Source: Phoronis australis (taxonomy: Eukaryota > Phoronida > Phoronidae). From it: DNA of 64,000 nucleotides. Location: assembly GCA_002633005.1 (NCBI GenBank), contig NMRA01000375.1:269161-333160 (forward strand), read 5' to 3'. The notes beneath the pieces were generated by a model that saw nothing but the letters and a program-made list of their open reading frames with translations, did not search any database and had not been told where the DNA came from. Shown here piece by piece: positions 11,401-20,775 of the stretch; position 1 is the first letter of the stretch, and each line of letters opens with the position of its first letter. Both the position numbers and the translations under genes were made by a program.

Positions 11401-14400
11401 ATCAGATGGCCACAAGACAGCAATGGCAATGGTCACATGGTAAACAAATTAGGTCACATCATACATGTAGTGACTAGTGCTTACAAAAAAAGAGCTACGT
11501 ATGGCTCTTAATGCATTTTTAACCCACGGAGATATAGAATTACATCAAGATGGCTACCAACTATGAGGTGCTATATTAGTACCTAGTCCACCTGCATGAG
11601 CATCAATCATTGAGGTAGCCACGGCAACACCAGCACACAGCCCCATCTGTTGAGCAGCTTGTTCTGTCAAATGACCGCACAGCTCACCAGGACTTTTGAC
11701 AACATTACCTAGTGTGAAGATGTGAATAATTATGCAAAATTAATCTTAATTTTAATTAGTTAAAACTGTGAAGAGTAAATATTTTTACTTCAAACAATTA
11801 CCAATTTAAAGTACAATTACCACAAAAAGGGGCTAAAAACAATAACCAGTACAAAACTAGTGATGAGCAGAAATAATGGAAAATCAGATAAAATGTATCA
11901 AAAAGACATGGGACATCGTATGCANTTACAAAAAAAGAGCTACGTATGGCTCTTAATGCATTTTTAATCCACGGAGATATAGAATTACATCAAGATGGCT
12001 ACCAACTATGAGGTGCTATATTAGTACCTAGTCCACCTGCATGAGCATCAATCATTGAGGTAGCCACGGCAACACCAGCACACAGCCCCATCTGTTGAGC
12101 AGCTTGTTCTGTCAAATGACCGCACAGCTCACCAGGACTTTTGACAACATTACCTAGTGTGAAGATATGAATAATTATGCAAAATTAATCTTAATTTTAA
12201 TTAGTTAAAACTGTGAAGAGTAAATATTTTTACTACAAATAATTACCAATTTAAAGTACAATTACCACAAAAAGAGGCTAAAAACAATAACCAGTACTAA
12301 ACTAGTGATAAGCAGAAATAATGGAAAATCAGATAAAATGTGAAAAAGACATGGGACATTGTATGCAATAACACCTGGCTTCAGCATCAACGTATTCAGA
12401 TAGGTATAAGCCCAGGTGAGTGACAACTGAACTCACCTAGTCCATAGTAAAGAGTGAAAAGGCGGAAACATTTGGACGATCAAATACTTTAAACTTGGTG
12501 TCCATGTTAAAACTAACGGCCACACTTCCCGCCATAAACTCACATTCACTACTAACAGAGTAATCTTGTAGGAAAAACATTGTCAAAGATTAATCCATTT
12601 TTGCTAAAAATGCAGAGAACTTTAATATAGAACCTGTTGTTAGGCTCAACATCTCCAGTAAAACCCTACCTGTGGGTCATATCATGGGGTGTTGACTGGG
12701 GTGAGGAAAGAACATAGAATAGAAATATTAAAACATCAGTCGTAGGACTCGTCTAAAATACAGCACATACAACACATTACCAATCTTAGAATAGTTGTTG
12801 TGCACAAGATCTTCCAAACCAATCAGTTGCAAGAAGTCATCAGGCCAATGAGGCGGGCTGTCATGGCTGGCAAGGTAGTTCCACTTACACACCAGTGAAC
12901 ACAGTGATCTGCAATATTGAGAAATTACAGTTAACAGGCAACATAGTTCGCATGTATACAAACTCATTAGCCTACAACAACTTAATTCCAAAGTAACGTG
13001 TGAATAGTCATATCCATTATTTTCCAAAGGCTAGTTGCATGTGAGAGACAGAACGTCAATGACATGCATTTCAAAAAGTTGACAATAGTTAATTTTTGCC
13101 AAGAACCAAAAAAAGAAATTTTAAAGCAAAATTTCATCCAAATTTTCAGTTAGTGCAGTTATTCTTTTTCAGGTTTCACATCACATCCTAAGTGAGCACG
13201 AAACTTATGCCCTTGCATTAGCACTTAAATAGACCACTAGGGCACACAACAATAAATGACTAGTCTCATACCTGGATAACTGGCCAGTACTTTTCCACGT
13301 TAGGAAGTCAGGTAGATCAAAGAAATGGCCAGCTTTTGACCAACTCTCAGGCATATTCTAAAACAGACAATTACAGCAGCTGTGACCTCGCCTTCTATCG
13401 TAGACTAACGTGTGATTTAGACCATTTACCGCTGAAACATTTGCCCTATGGCGCTGCTGTGACATCACTGAAAACTTGGTCTGCATTCCACAGAAGCAAG
13501 AACTTAGCAATTAAGATAGTGTGATCACGTGCTTCATTCATGAACTCTTGCGGAATTTTGCGTTCTCGTGATTTTCCTGTATTTCTCTGGAATGCAAGAC
13601 TGACATTTTATCTGGTGATATTTACTTCAGTGTGACTGAATGGTGTGTGCCTCGAGAACCTTCGGCTCAAAAACTTGCTTAAAGTTCATGTCTTCATTTG
13701 TTGCATTTTGAAGCTCACTTTTTAAAAAAAATTATGGTTGTTTTGTCGTACTCGCACCAAAATGCATATTGCAGTGGACCATTGCTTTCAACTGTGGTGA
13801 GAACATATGACATGTATAGTTTTTCGTTACATTGTTTGCAAGTCACCACATGATGCCTCCAAATGTTTAAGAGCCGACAACTGTCCCACATTTTGATAAA
13901 CGACAAGAAATTAGCTGAGCCCATATATATTTTTCCTTGTTCAGATTGCAAGCAATTTCTGGGCTTAAGAAGAATTAATGTGTAACACAAGGCTCAATCA
14001 GTTGGTTTGGTCCGGCTGGTCAATTTATCAACCAAAAGCATTATGTCCAATGTTTGGACTAGTACATACAGCACACATCACGAATTTTTGGCCGACCGGT
14101 TGGAAATTGGTCGACGGCCGGCCGTCGACCGGTCGGCAAATTTGCCGACCGGTCGGCTAAAAATTAGCCGACCAGCAGCCGCCCGCAGTGCCGACTCATA
14201 AGGCGACTCCCCAGCCGACCCTTCAGCCGACCGGCCATCAGCCGACCAACTGGTCGGCTGCTATTTTTAGGCTAGAGTAGCAGTTGCGTAATAGGTTGTC
14301 AGGCTGATACCACTTTGCGTGTCGATGCATATTCGTCTTAGCACAGGGTCAAATATATTAACCTAGTTCCACTGTCTCCGTTGCATGAGTTTACATCGGT

Positions 14401-17400
14401 TGTGTAACACCAATAATTCGAAGGTTGAAGGCCAGCGGTAATATTATTGAATTATGGACAGCGCTACAAGTTTTGGTTAAAAGACGTGAATGTTTTCTTT
14501 ACATTTGACCTTTAATTTCAATCGTGACGTTAACAAGCTGCATTAGATTGGCTGCTTCCTGGTCAATACAACTCTGTAGTCATTTTGTAAACGCAGCTAT
14601 TTTTGACACTCTTCGCCCACAATTGTTTTTTGTTTGTGATACGCAGTACTGCATCTTTTTGCGTTTTTAAAATTCTCCACGGTACTCCTATCACGTGCCC
14701 ATGATGATGGGATAGTGATTGAGTTGTTACACCGCGAAGAGCTCTCACTCCGGGGTTTTTATTTTCATATGATTAACCCTTGCCGTACAGAAGCAAACTT
14801 CACGGTCCAGAATGCCCTAAGCCCACGGACTTCGATGACTATAACTTCATCATAGGGTTACGATTTCCACGAACTTGGACAGTGACATCAAACACGGAAT
14901 AGCCACTGATGAGGCTACAACCAATTCTAGCTTTGCGCATTCCGTTTTTAGGGCATCGGTGACGTTAAAATCAGCGCTAGTTACATGTATCAGTTCTTCG
15001 TTCACGTTGTTCCAAAAATAAATATTTTCTGTCAACAACATATTGAAAAATTATGTATAATAAAACAATTCTGAACGGGAAGATGTGAATACGTGGTGAA
15101 AAGGTATTTGTCTCAACAAGGCATATGTGCGTTAATTTTTTTAAAGCGATTGCGATGTCGAAAAAATGATAGAAAGGTGCAGAATAACTCTTCTGTGCTC
15201 GGCTGTAAGAAGACCTACAACAACTTTTTGAAACTGCGCTCAATTAAAAAAATTCCAGTATGACAGCGCTTCATAAGAAATGCCAAGCACACACCGCGTT
15301 AAAAGACATCGACGTTGGCATTTGTCTGTTTGTATTCTAATCGGGTGTGCTTCGAATGTACAATTAGCAATCATACTTTTGCAGTGGTTCATAACAAACA
15401 GATTCATTAAACCCGGTAAATATTTTTTCAACTACCTAGTATCTGCATATTAGGCATGCATATTACTTCATACCTCATCACAGTAAAACTTGTTATCAAT
15501 CACACTACAAACAATTATTTTTATCATTGCCACAAGACGTTAACAAAAGTAGTCAGTGTCTGTAACTGTAGTGTCTACATTGCTGATCAAGAAATATTGG
15601 TCATAATTAATTTTTAGTACACTGATTCATGCCAATGGTTTGAAATTGCGTCCCTTAAGATTTTTGACTTGCATTGGTGATCACTAGAATCGATGCAATA
15701 AACTTACAGTATACAAGTTGTTTTTTAACCTGTGTCATAGAACTGAAAATTGTGTGCGCTTTCGTTTGCCAGTGTCCTTTTTGAATCACTGGGTTAGTCA
15801 TTTTTTACGTTCTACATGAAAACGCAAACTACCTTCTTTAGGATTACATGCTACGAGTTACCCCGAAAACATTATTTTTAAAGTTTTACGCCTTGGAGTA
15901 GACGCGAAACTCTAAGTATTGTGTTCTTACTCCAAAGGGCTCGGCCTTGGTGCGAAGCTGTTTACTAAAATAATATACAACTTTGCGCCGTTTTGGGTAA
16001 AACTTACCGAATGTAATTTTCGTTGAGTAATCCAAATTACTTACCGGCGTTGCAAAAATTGCTTTTCTACAATTATTCTCCACCTAAAATTGTGGTGTGA
16101 TCTTTTGTATCGACTTTCGGCGCAATGAAATATTGCGTCACTTATTAGCCAGTTTCTTTTTCCCAGATTCTTCAATCAAACGTTCTCCCTCGAGGTTGCG
16201 TAAACGTCACAACAAATGATCAGAATTGGTTTCCTTTCATTATGTGTTTATGGAATTTGATATCTGTAAACCGAATTTTAGAACAAATTTTGCTGCGATG
16301 TTGTCATCATCTAATGGGAGATGTCGAAAAACTTCTGAAAGTGGCGCGTGTCACGAATGTACTACTTTCAAAACGACGACATACATTCTTCGTTACCAAT
16401 GCAGAGAATTACGCACGAAAATGACGTCGGATATTTTTCGCTTAAACGGCAGTAACGGGCAAGGTGAATGTTAATTGATTTTGCATGCAACCCCGCCGGT
16501 TATTAGCTCATGTTGATGCAAGCTTCACGACGAGGTGATGAGCGTAACTATTCGGGCTGTGTGCAATTTCGATGTATGTCAGTGCTCACTACACAGTGGC
16601 ATCTTGTTGTATTTTGACTATAGTCTTCTTAGAGCTAGCTGGCTAGATAGGAAGGTTCGAGCTTCGAAACAATTTTTTACTCCGAAAGTGACAACAAATT
16701 CAGAATAATGATGGATCGTGGATGAAAATATATGCGATCGCATTCTTCCGTTTTCATGCGCCCATGATCTTAATCTCCGAGTCAGCGCTATGTTAAAACC
16801 ATTGTTTATGTTGTTCTTAAAATAAACTTTTGTTATAATGCTGTACTAACATATTAAGAAATTATACAAAAATAAACAAAAATTATCTGTGGTAAAGCGC
16901 ATTATACAGCGTGATGAAGTGATGATCAAGAGCAATAACAGATGAGCGCGAATAAGTGCTGTTTGCTAAGCATTCCGCGGCATGATGACACTTGAGGTCG
17001 TAAAACAGCCAGCGTTGTATTCTGAAATTTGGCAATTTTACTGTAAAATTTCAAATTTCTTTCTTGTTTTTATGCATAATATACTGTATAAAAAAGTATT
17101 ATACTAAGAGACAGAAATTATGCTTCCGCGGTATCACTTAACGTTTGATTTTATCACGCCGTCAGTAATTCAACATAAAATTTACGTTGGTGTAATGTCA
17201 TATATTTGTAGGTTGAGTCGATTTTAACACCTTTCAAAAGTTGAACATAAATTGATAAACCGATGTCAAGACTGGAGTTGCCGCTGCTGAACGAACAGCG
17301 GACTGTTCAATGTTTGTTTGCCAAAATTCACCCGCTAAGTCATAAAATGGTAATTGCCGACCAAGGACATGCTTAATCCGAATTGGTCGTCTACGCTAGG

Positions 17401-18947
17401 CGACCATTTAGCCGACCCAAGTGCCGACCACAGAGGCGACTCAGCAGACGGCTCCTAGCCGACCGTTGTTGGTCAGCTGCTGGTCGGCTAGACGACCGGT
17501 CGACGGCCGGTCGTCGACCAATTTCCGACTGGTCGGCCAAAAATTCGTGATGTGTGCTGTAAAGGATTCATCTAGAAGTTTGTATCTAAAGGACTTGGCT
17601 GCACCTTTGTCAAATCAATTTATTGAGCCTGGTCCATAAAATGCAGCAAAGAAGAGAGAGCAAAATGCCCTAATGAATAAACTTGTTAAGTAGAACATTG
17701 ATGTTTCCACAGCTGAGCCAAAGTCAACTATAGTCCTCAACCTTCTTGCCAAATGTGTACATCAGTTTGAAAATGGCTGCCGAAACACAGAGATCAAAAA
17801 CGTTAACAAGATAATGACATTGTCGTTCATGTCCAAAGAATTTAGCTCCCATATGTATTCTGAAAGGATAAATCTTTTTAGTATTTCATGCCAAGTGACA
17901 AGATGACTGGATAAACTAAACGTGCATACCTGCTTCAGCCACATCAACTTGGGCATCTCCATCTCCAAGGAGATGACCCCACCAACATAGTCCAGCACCT
18001 TGTGTCGTGACCTGTTGATGACCTCGGCCTGCTCATGTGCTCTATGGTCCATCCACATGATAATATTCCTCTCATCAGAACCTGAGTAGCGAAAGGTATA
18101 CTTTAAAATGATATTAACATAAAGGTGAAACGGCTTATATCTAAAATTTGTAATAGACCAAAAGCCCATCAAAAAGGTTTAACTTAATTATAGTTTCTAG
18201 ACAGATGTGTTGTTTTACATGATATTCAAAGAAAATTTAGTGTGATCAAAATCTGACTTCATTAGTCTAAAGAATTTTCTTCTAACTAAACACCAGATGC
18301 TAAGTTTTCCCAAGGACGTAGAGACATAAACCTTGCTCAAAATACAGCTGCAAAAACTCTTGCATGAAAATCAAACACTGTGCTTGACCCCATTAGACAG
18401 AATATTACACAATAGGTGAGACGTACCAGAAGGACTGATTGTCAGTGGCTGTCCAACAGTATCCATGACAACCAGAGAACATGTAGCGTCGAACCCAATT
18501 CCTTTAACAAGGGTGTTGTCCACAGTATCACTTACTGCCTAAAAACAAGAACAAGTACTAGAACCAACTGAAAATTCAATCACATTATCCTCTTCCCATA
18601 ACATTATTTCTTCAAGCAAAACTGGATGTGTTGCACTGACCAGTCTTCAATGTTCACGGAAAGCTAGCATTAGGAAATCAGAAAATAAAACATGAGCATT
18701 ATTTGAAGTGCTCATACTACTCATAGTGCTGCTGTTGTGAATCTTTTAACGCAATACCCGCGCTGATTACCTTGACAACCAAGCAAACTTTGTTCCATAC
18801 ATCATCCGAAGACTGCTCATAATATCCCAGCTTAGGTTCCCAGATTGTGATTGGCTCAACAGCCGAGGACAACAGCTTTCCTTTGGCTGAAAACAGTCCA
18901 GCACGCACACTGCTTGAACCTACATCCACACCAATGAAGTAAGTCAT
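2385..18947 (-). CDS. FGGY: FGGY-type carbohydrate kinase, complete multi-exon gene
   Basis: ATP-dependent sugar kinase of the FGGY family; the animal orthologue is reported to phosphorylate pentuloses such as D-ribulose in the cytosol. Thirteen coding exons were placed on the minus strand: 18947-18771, 18538-18427, 18081-17930, 13357-13272, 12908-12781, 11708-11583 (or 12153-12028), 10027-9828 (or 10760-10549), 7398-7337, 6918-6765, 5607-5533, 4154-4034, 3137-2978, 2463-2385. Every junction is GT-AG and phases match, giving 543 codons with exon 7a or 547 with 7b. Visible signatures: N-terminal [14 protein letters not shown] nucleotide-binding strand, [43 protein letters not shown] and a C-terminal [12 protein letters not shown]. 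The product assignment rests on recalled similarity to human FGGY along its whole length. The start methionine is preceded by a good acceptor, so a non-coding 5' exon probably exists upstream and was not located. Introns hold many transposons. Confidence 0.93.
2978..3137 (-). CDS. FGGY: FGGY coding exon 12
   Basis: 160 nt; phase 1 in, phase 2 out. It reads [20 protein letters not shown] then [19 protein letters not shown]. The [19 protein letters not shown] block is the conserved C-terminal FGGY signature. The acceptor is TCCTTAG and the donor GTAAGTG. Confidence 0.93.
4034..4154 (-). CDS. FGGY: FGGY coding exon 11
   Basis: 121 nt; phase 0 in, phase 1 out. It reads [20 protein letters not shown], then [27 protein letters not shown] is the adenosine-binding loop of the C-terminal lobe. 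The acceptor is ATTTCAG and the donor GTAAGT. Confidence 0.93.
4386..4460 (-). repeat. tRNA-like sequence, probable SINE head
   Basis: On the minus strand a B-box GGTTCGAGTCC (consensus RNA polymerase III form) lies at 4399-4409 and an A-box-like TGGCATAGGAG about 40 nt upstream. The 75 nt block begins GTGTG and ends CACAC, which could pair as an acceptor stem. The anticodon arm is not convincing, so a decayed tRNA-derived SINE inside the FGGY exon 10-11 intron region is more likely than a working tRNA. Confidence 0.4.
4745..4945. repeat. Imperfect 200 bp palindrome
   Basis: Centred on TCGGCCGA at 4841-4848, with two diverged arms of about 100 bp. Both strands are open: plus reads [19 protein letters not shown], minus reads [20 protein letters not shown], and the two are recognisably the same. 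It sits between FGGY exons 10 and 11. Confidence 0.65.
5533..5607 (-). CDS. FGGY: FGGY coding exon 10
   Basis: 75 nt, both phases 0, reading [20 protein letters not shown] then IQALA. It matches the family helix that precedes the C-terminal nucleotide-binding lobe. The acceptor is CGTTGTAG and the donor GTAAGT. Confidence 0.9.
6040..6263. repeat. MITE-1 family copy b
   Basis: Begins GACAAAATGACCCGGAATTT and ends ATTTTGTCTGAA, which is the inverted start of the family. The interior has AACAGGAAAGTTAGTAAGGT and GTTACCAGTCAATGTTGCTG. It is in the intron between FGGY exons 9 and 10. Confidence 0.65.
6352..6507 (+). pseudogene. Unidentified open remnant, antisense to FGGY
   Basis: After a pyrimidine-rich stretch ending in CAG, a plus-strand frame reads [20 protein letters not shown] then [20 protein letters not shown] and stops at 6507. 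A second open stretch in another frame (6555-6776) follows but overlaps FGGY exon 9. The lysine- and glutamate-rich text looks protein-like, but I do not recognise a family; a transposon remnant is possible. Confidence 0.25.
6765..6918 (-). CDS. FGGY: FGGY coding exon 9
   Basis: 154 nt; phase 2 in, phase 0 out. It reads [20 protein letters not shown], then [20 protein letters not shown] ending TGM. The HxWPDxHGNRSPxAD motif is diagnostic for this kinase subfamily. The acceptor is a run of T ending in CCAG; the donor is GTAATG. Confidence 0.92.
7337..7398 (-). CDS. FGGY: FGGY coding exon 8
   Basis: 62 nt reading [20 protein letters not shown]; phase 0 in, phase 2 out. It follows the Lys-Leu that ends either exon 7 version. 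The acceptor is AGATTTTCTAG's 3' part (CTAG) and the donor is GTGAGT, matching the strong consensus. Confidence 0.9.
7486..7792. repeat. MITE-1 family copy c, with internal minisatellite
   Basis: Starts TTCAGACAAAAT and ends ATTTTGTCAGATT. The family motif GTAATTGTTACCAGTC has expanded here into seven 15 bp units at 7629-7733. Confidence 0.7.
7629..7733. repeat. 15 bp minisatellite, 7 units
   Basis: Seven perfect or near-perfect copies of TAGTAATTGTTACCC in tandem inside MITE-1 copy c, in the FGGY intron upstream (in map position) of exon 8. Confidence 0.95.
8150..8290. repeat. Probable MITE fragment
   Basis: The text GGGCCCGTTTCACCAAAGCT resembles the terminus of a DNA-transposon family common in marine invertebrates (recalled). 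No second terminus was identified with confidence. Confidence 0.3.
9403..9722. repeat. MITE-2 family copy
   Basis: Left end TTCCGTCAAAGAAACTGAAT, right end ATTGTTGTTCTTTGTGACGG, which are inverted versions of each other; the interior near the left end carries TTTAGACC and a CAGATGA block shared with 19300 and 38855. It lies just downstream of exon 7a in transcription order. Confidence 0.6.
9828..10027 (-). CDS. FGGY: FGGY coding exon 7a (alternative to 7b)
   Basis: 200 nt, phase 1 in and phase 0 out. It reads [20 protein letters not shown], then [27 protein letters not shown] and GQSAAGKL. It carries the Gly-Thr-Ser phosphate-contacting loop of FGGY kinases and the WGP/PGYW substrate-side segment. 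The acceptor is TTTTCTAG and the donor GTAAGG. It is closer to the recalled human sequence than exon 7b. It lies downstream of 7b in transcription order and cannot be joined after 7b in frame, so the transcript must use one or the other. Confidence 0.93.
10430..10517. repeat. Hairpin repeat, copy 1
   Basis: About 88 bp with inverted arms (TTTTGAAAACCAGTT against AACTGGTTCTCAAAA) around the loop GATGCCCGTTATTCGGTGGA. The arms and also the loop recur at 58495-58582. It is in the short intron between exons 7b and 7a. Confidence 0.75.
10549..10760 (-). CDS. FGGY: FGGY coding exon 7b (alternative to 7a)
   Basis: 212 nt, phase 1 in and phase 0 out, homologous to exon 7a along its length. It reads [20 protein letters not shown], then [33 protein letters not shown] and GQSAVAKL. 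The open frame, the ICGTSTC loop, WGP, PGYW and GQSA are all kept, while the residues between them differ from 7a. The acceptor is GTTGTAG and the donor GTAAAT. It is probably a mutually exclusive exon giving a second kinase isoform; a silent relic copy is less likely because neither frame nor splice sites have decayed. Confidence 0.88.
10738..11460. repeat. Cluster of GTCACATGAC-like motifs
   Basis: Copies of GTCACATGAC or one-base variants recur at about 10738, 10786, 10810, 10932, 10949, 10963, 11430 and 11451, in the intron between FGGY exon 6 and exon 7b and just inside exon 7b. The decamer contains a CACATG E-box. They may be a decayed minisatellite or a regulatory cluster. Confidence 0.5.
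11583..11708 (-). CDS. FGGY: FGGY coding exon 6, copy A
   Basis: Reads [20 protein letters not shown] and ends [11 protein letters not shown]; phase 1 in, phase 1 out, 126 nt. The acceptor is CACTAG and the donor GTACTA. A nearly identical copy with nearly identical intron flanks lies at 12028-12153, and a single n at 11925 separates the two blocks. This most likely represents two alleles placed in tandem. Because the exon is phase-symmetric, splicing both would only duplicate 42 residues without shifting the frame. Confidence 0.88.
12028..12153 (-). CDS. FGGY: FGGY coding exon 6, copy B (allelic duplicate)
   Basis: Same exon as 11583-11708 with the same reading frame, phases and splice sites. 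The surrounding 440 bp block (11926-12369) differs from 11481-11924 by scattered substitutions and small indels in intron sequence. The adjacent n makes an uncollapsed second haplotype the simplest explanation; a real tandem exon duplication is possible but less likely. Confidence 0.8.
12781..12908 (-). CDS. FGGY: FGGY coding exon 5
   Basis: Starts by completing an Arg codon, then [12 protein letters not shown] and ends with [15 protein letters not shown]; phase 2 in, phase 1 out. The acceptor is TTGCAG and the donor GTAATG. The segment between the W-rich motif and IGLEDL is the expected length. Confidence 0.93.
13272..13357 (-). CDS. FGGY: FGGY coding exon 4
   Basis: Reads [20 protein letters not shown] then WKSTGQLS; phase 0 in, phase 2 out. 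[12 protein letters not shown] is a strong match to the family. The acceptor follows a TCTGTTTTAG tract and the donor is GTATGAG. Confidence 0.93.
14068..17560. mobile_element. 3.5 kb terminal-inverted-repeat element in an FGGY intron
   Basis: The ends are inverted copies beginning ACAGCACACATCACGAATTT and continuing into TTGGCCGACCGGTTGGAAAT. Both ends (14068-14280 and 17360-17560) are filled with repeats of GGTCGGC in both orientations, so each end is itself highly palindromic. No intact transposase is visible; the longest internal frames are under 90 codons and are not recognised. A segment inside (about 15930-16480) recurs at 21490-21910, so a second repeat is nested within. It interrupts the intron between exons 3 and 4. 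The superfamily is not determined and no target-site duplication is evident. Confidence 0.8.
15930..16480. repeat. Shared repeat segment, copy 1
   Basis: Shares TTGGTGCGAAGCTGTTTACT with 21510 and, in inverted orientation, a longer block with 21590-21900. The shared block can be read as protein containing [15 protein letters not shown] (plus strand, 16330-16400) against GTCHECTDFKTMAEF in the other copy (minus strand). Confidence 0.5.
17930..18081 (-). CDS. FGGY: FGGY coding exon 3
   Basis: Reads [20 protein letters not shown] and continues to KLMWLKQ; phase 1 in, phase 0 out. The MWMDHRA motif is a hallmark of the substrate-binding region in this subfamily. The acceptor is CTCAG and the donor GTATGC. 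The following intron is about 4.6 kb and holds the large GGTCGGC element at 14068-17560. Confidence 0.93.
18427..18538 (-). CDS. FGGY: FGGY coding exon 2
   Basis: Reads [20 protein letters not shown] and then [18 protein letters not shown]; phase 0 in, phase 1 out. The acceptor is a T-rich tract ending in TAG and the donor is GTACGT. The [11 protein letters not shown] stretch is typical of FGGY-type pentulose kinases. Confidence 0.93.
18771..18947 (-). CDS. FGGY: FGGY coding exon 1 (start codon)
   Basis: Encodes [19 protein letters not shown] onward to VCLVVK, the first beta-strand and phosphate-binding turn of an ASKHA-fold kinase. The donor after the last Lys codon is GTAATC, phase 0. The sequence just before the ATG (cttctcgtgtcttccag) is a credible splice acceptor, so the ATG lies at the very start of an internal exon and the 5' UTR is split. 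Confidence 0.93.
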
Positions 18948-19299
18948 TCTGGAAGACACGAGAAGTCATTTATAGTCATTTATAAGTACTTTTTGTACAA
19001 AGTGCAAACCTTTAGCTTTATATTGTTCATTTCCTCTTTCTGGCAAACATACAAGATAAAAAGACGTTAATAGCAATAACAAACTGTCAGTTCTTTCCCA
19101 GCTGCAAATAATTTGAGCGAGGAATTGCCGGGTTGAGGTCATACCATAAGCGATCTTATCTAAAACTATTTTTGATGGAAAGTGGTTTAAAGCTTCTTTC
19201 AGTCTTCTAGACGTCAGACGGCATGTTTGCAAAGAAAAGATGTGTGGAACCTCAAAAAAAGGCAAATCATTACATGATCGAAGTGGCTACAAAATAAAT

Positions 19300-19480
19300 C
19301 AACTTTCTGTCAAAGAAACTAACTTTTGATTTATACCTAAACCCTGTCTATGAAATTGCTCTCAAGACGTTCTTTACTCAGATGAGAAGTGGTATCCAGG
19401 ATTGAGAAAAACCAACAAACCATTATTGCTTGAGACCAGGCTCAGCGCATAAAATTAACCACCGTGACAAAGCAATAAGT
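19300..19480. repeat. MITE-2 family, partial copy
   Basis: Contains CTGTCAAAGAAACTAACTTT then GATTTATACC and a TTTACTCAGATGAGA block matching the left ends of copies at 9403 and 38855. Confidence 0.5.
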
Positions 19481-20474
19481 TGAGAACGGTCTGAAGCAAT
19501 GATGAACAAAATGTCACTTATTTCCAAGCCTGCATTTCCTCTGAGAAATAAAGAAGTTGAGTAAGAATCAAGTTGAGAACAATTTTAAAATTAGTGAGGG
19601 TTTAAATCATATTTTTCTTTGAAATACTGCAGGTTTATAGCAAGTAGTTACTAACTTAAGGCGTGTATACCGTGTTTATACTTGTAGATCGAATCATCGA
19701 GATAAAAAACTCGGCCACTACCTTATACTGAACAAAACAAGATGTAAACTTTGAGCGTATAATTAGCATCTTAATGACAGTACGCAACATGTAGCCCCTT
19801 GGCTAGCTGGTGAGAGGTCAACACACTCCATCAGTCTCTGTATTAATCTCATCCCCATGTATTTAAAATGGGCAGTAGTCCAAATCTGGTATGAACAAAG
19901 ATAAGAGGTTTTTACCTCACCAAAAATATATTTTATAATTGAAATTGTCACATAAAAAGCGCTTACTTTCTTCAGAGATGGTTATTTGCATATCATCAAT
20001 GAAGTTTGTCTATGGAAATAAGATGAGTTTGGTAAAGAATTACAACTTCATTTTTTGGTCGCCGTTAAATTTTTCATCCCGTGCGACAACCACAAAGTAT
20101 TTCAACTGACCTCATACGAGTTAGGACACAACAAGAGACTGAGCTGAGAGTGGGAGACCTGGCAGCTGACGCTTGCAAAAAAACAACATGAGAGAATATA
20201 TCCTGAGGAATTTGTAAGATATGTGTCTCTAATTGAAAGGTCTTTTTGTTTATGAATTAACGTGATTTTGCGTGACTTCCTTAAACAGCACCCACTGAGT
20301 CATGACACGCGTTAATTATAACTCGCTGATTAGTTGCACGCTTCATTTCATGTTATTTGCTATTCTTTGAAATGAGTAATTTTTATGGGTATGCTATGGC
20401 CTGTGGACGCCTGAATAGGCTTTCAGAGGTGTGATATAGTCAAATAAAGTCTCTTCAAATCGCTACAGGTGGTA

Positions 20475-20482
20475 TGACGTCA
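20475..20482. promoter_or_regulatory. Palindromic CRE-type site TGACGTCA
   Basis: A perfect TGACGTCA followed 16 bp later by GGCATGCGCAC, which resembles an NRF-1 half-palindrome. Together they suggest a housekeeping-type promoter about 1.5 kb upstream of the FGGY start codon. This is inferred from motifs alone. Confidence 0.35.
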
Positions 20483-20741
20483 TATCCCCTGGCATGCGCA
20501 CTGTTAAAAATGGGGAACTACCGATTTCGGGAACTGAATGAGAAACTGCTCACAGAAAAAGTTTGATAACGGAAGTATCTGTTTAGAGTTGGAACCTGTA
20601 TTAAATACATTGACGGCTTCCCAAGCCAGGTGTCCCTCTATGCGCAAAAGGTATTTATAACAATGTAGCATTGATGTTTCAGTCAGTGAGTGGCATAATT
20701 CGCCAAAAATCTTCCAGCGTATGAAGCGCCTATAGGAGCTA

Positions 20742-20775
20742 CACAGTCTCTACTGCGGAGCCAGTAGAAACTGTG
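20742..20775. other. 14 bp stem hairpin
   Basis: CACAGTCTCTACTG and CAGTAGAAACTGTG form a stem with one non-Watson-Crick position around the loop CGGAGC. Its purpose is unknown. Confidence 0.5.

Larger units (their letters stand above)
11481..12369. repeat. Tandem 440 bp duplication around FGGY exon 6 (probable two alleles)
   Basis: Block 11481-11924 is repeated as 11926-12369 with few differences; a single n at 11925 marks the joint. It is best read as uncollapsed haplotypes. Confidence 0.85.
18966..20500. other. Upstream region of FGGY; no coding exon seen
   Basis: No open frame here resembles a protein. The region should hold the FGGY 5' UTR exon and promoter, which could not be placed. 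A MITE-2 fragment covers 19300-19480. Confidence 0.4.
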
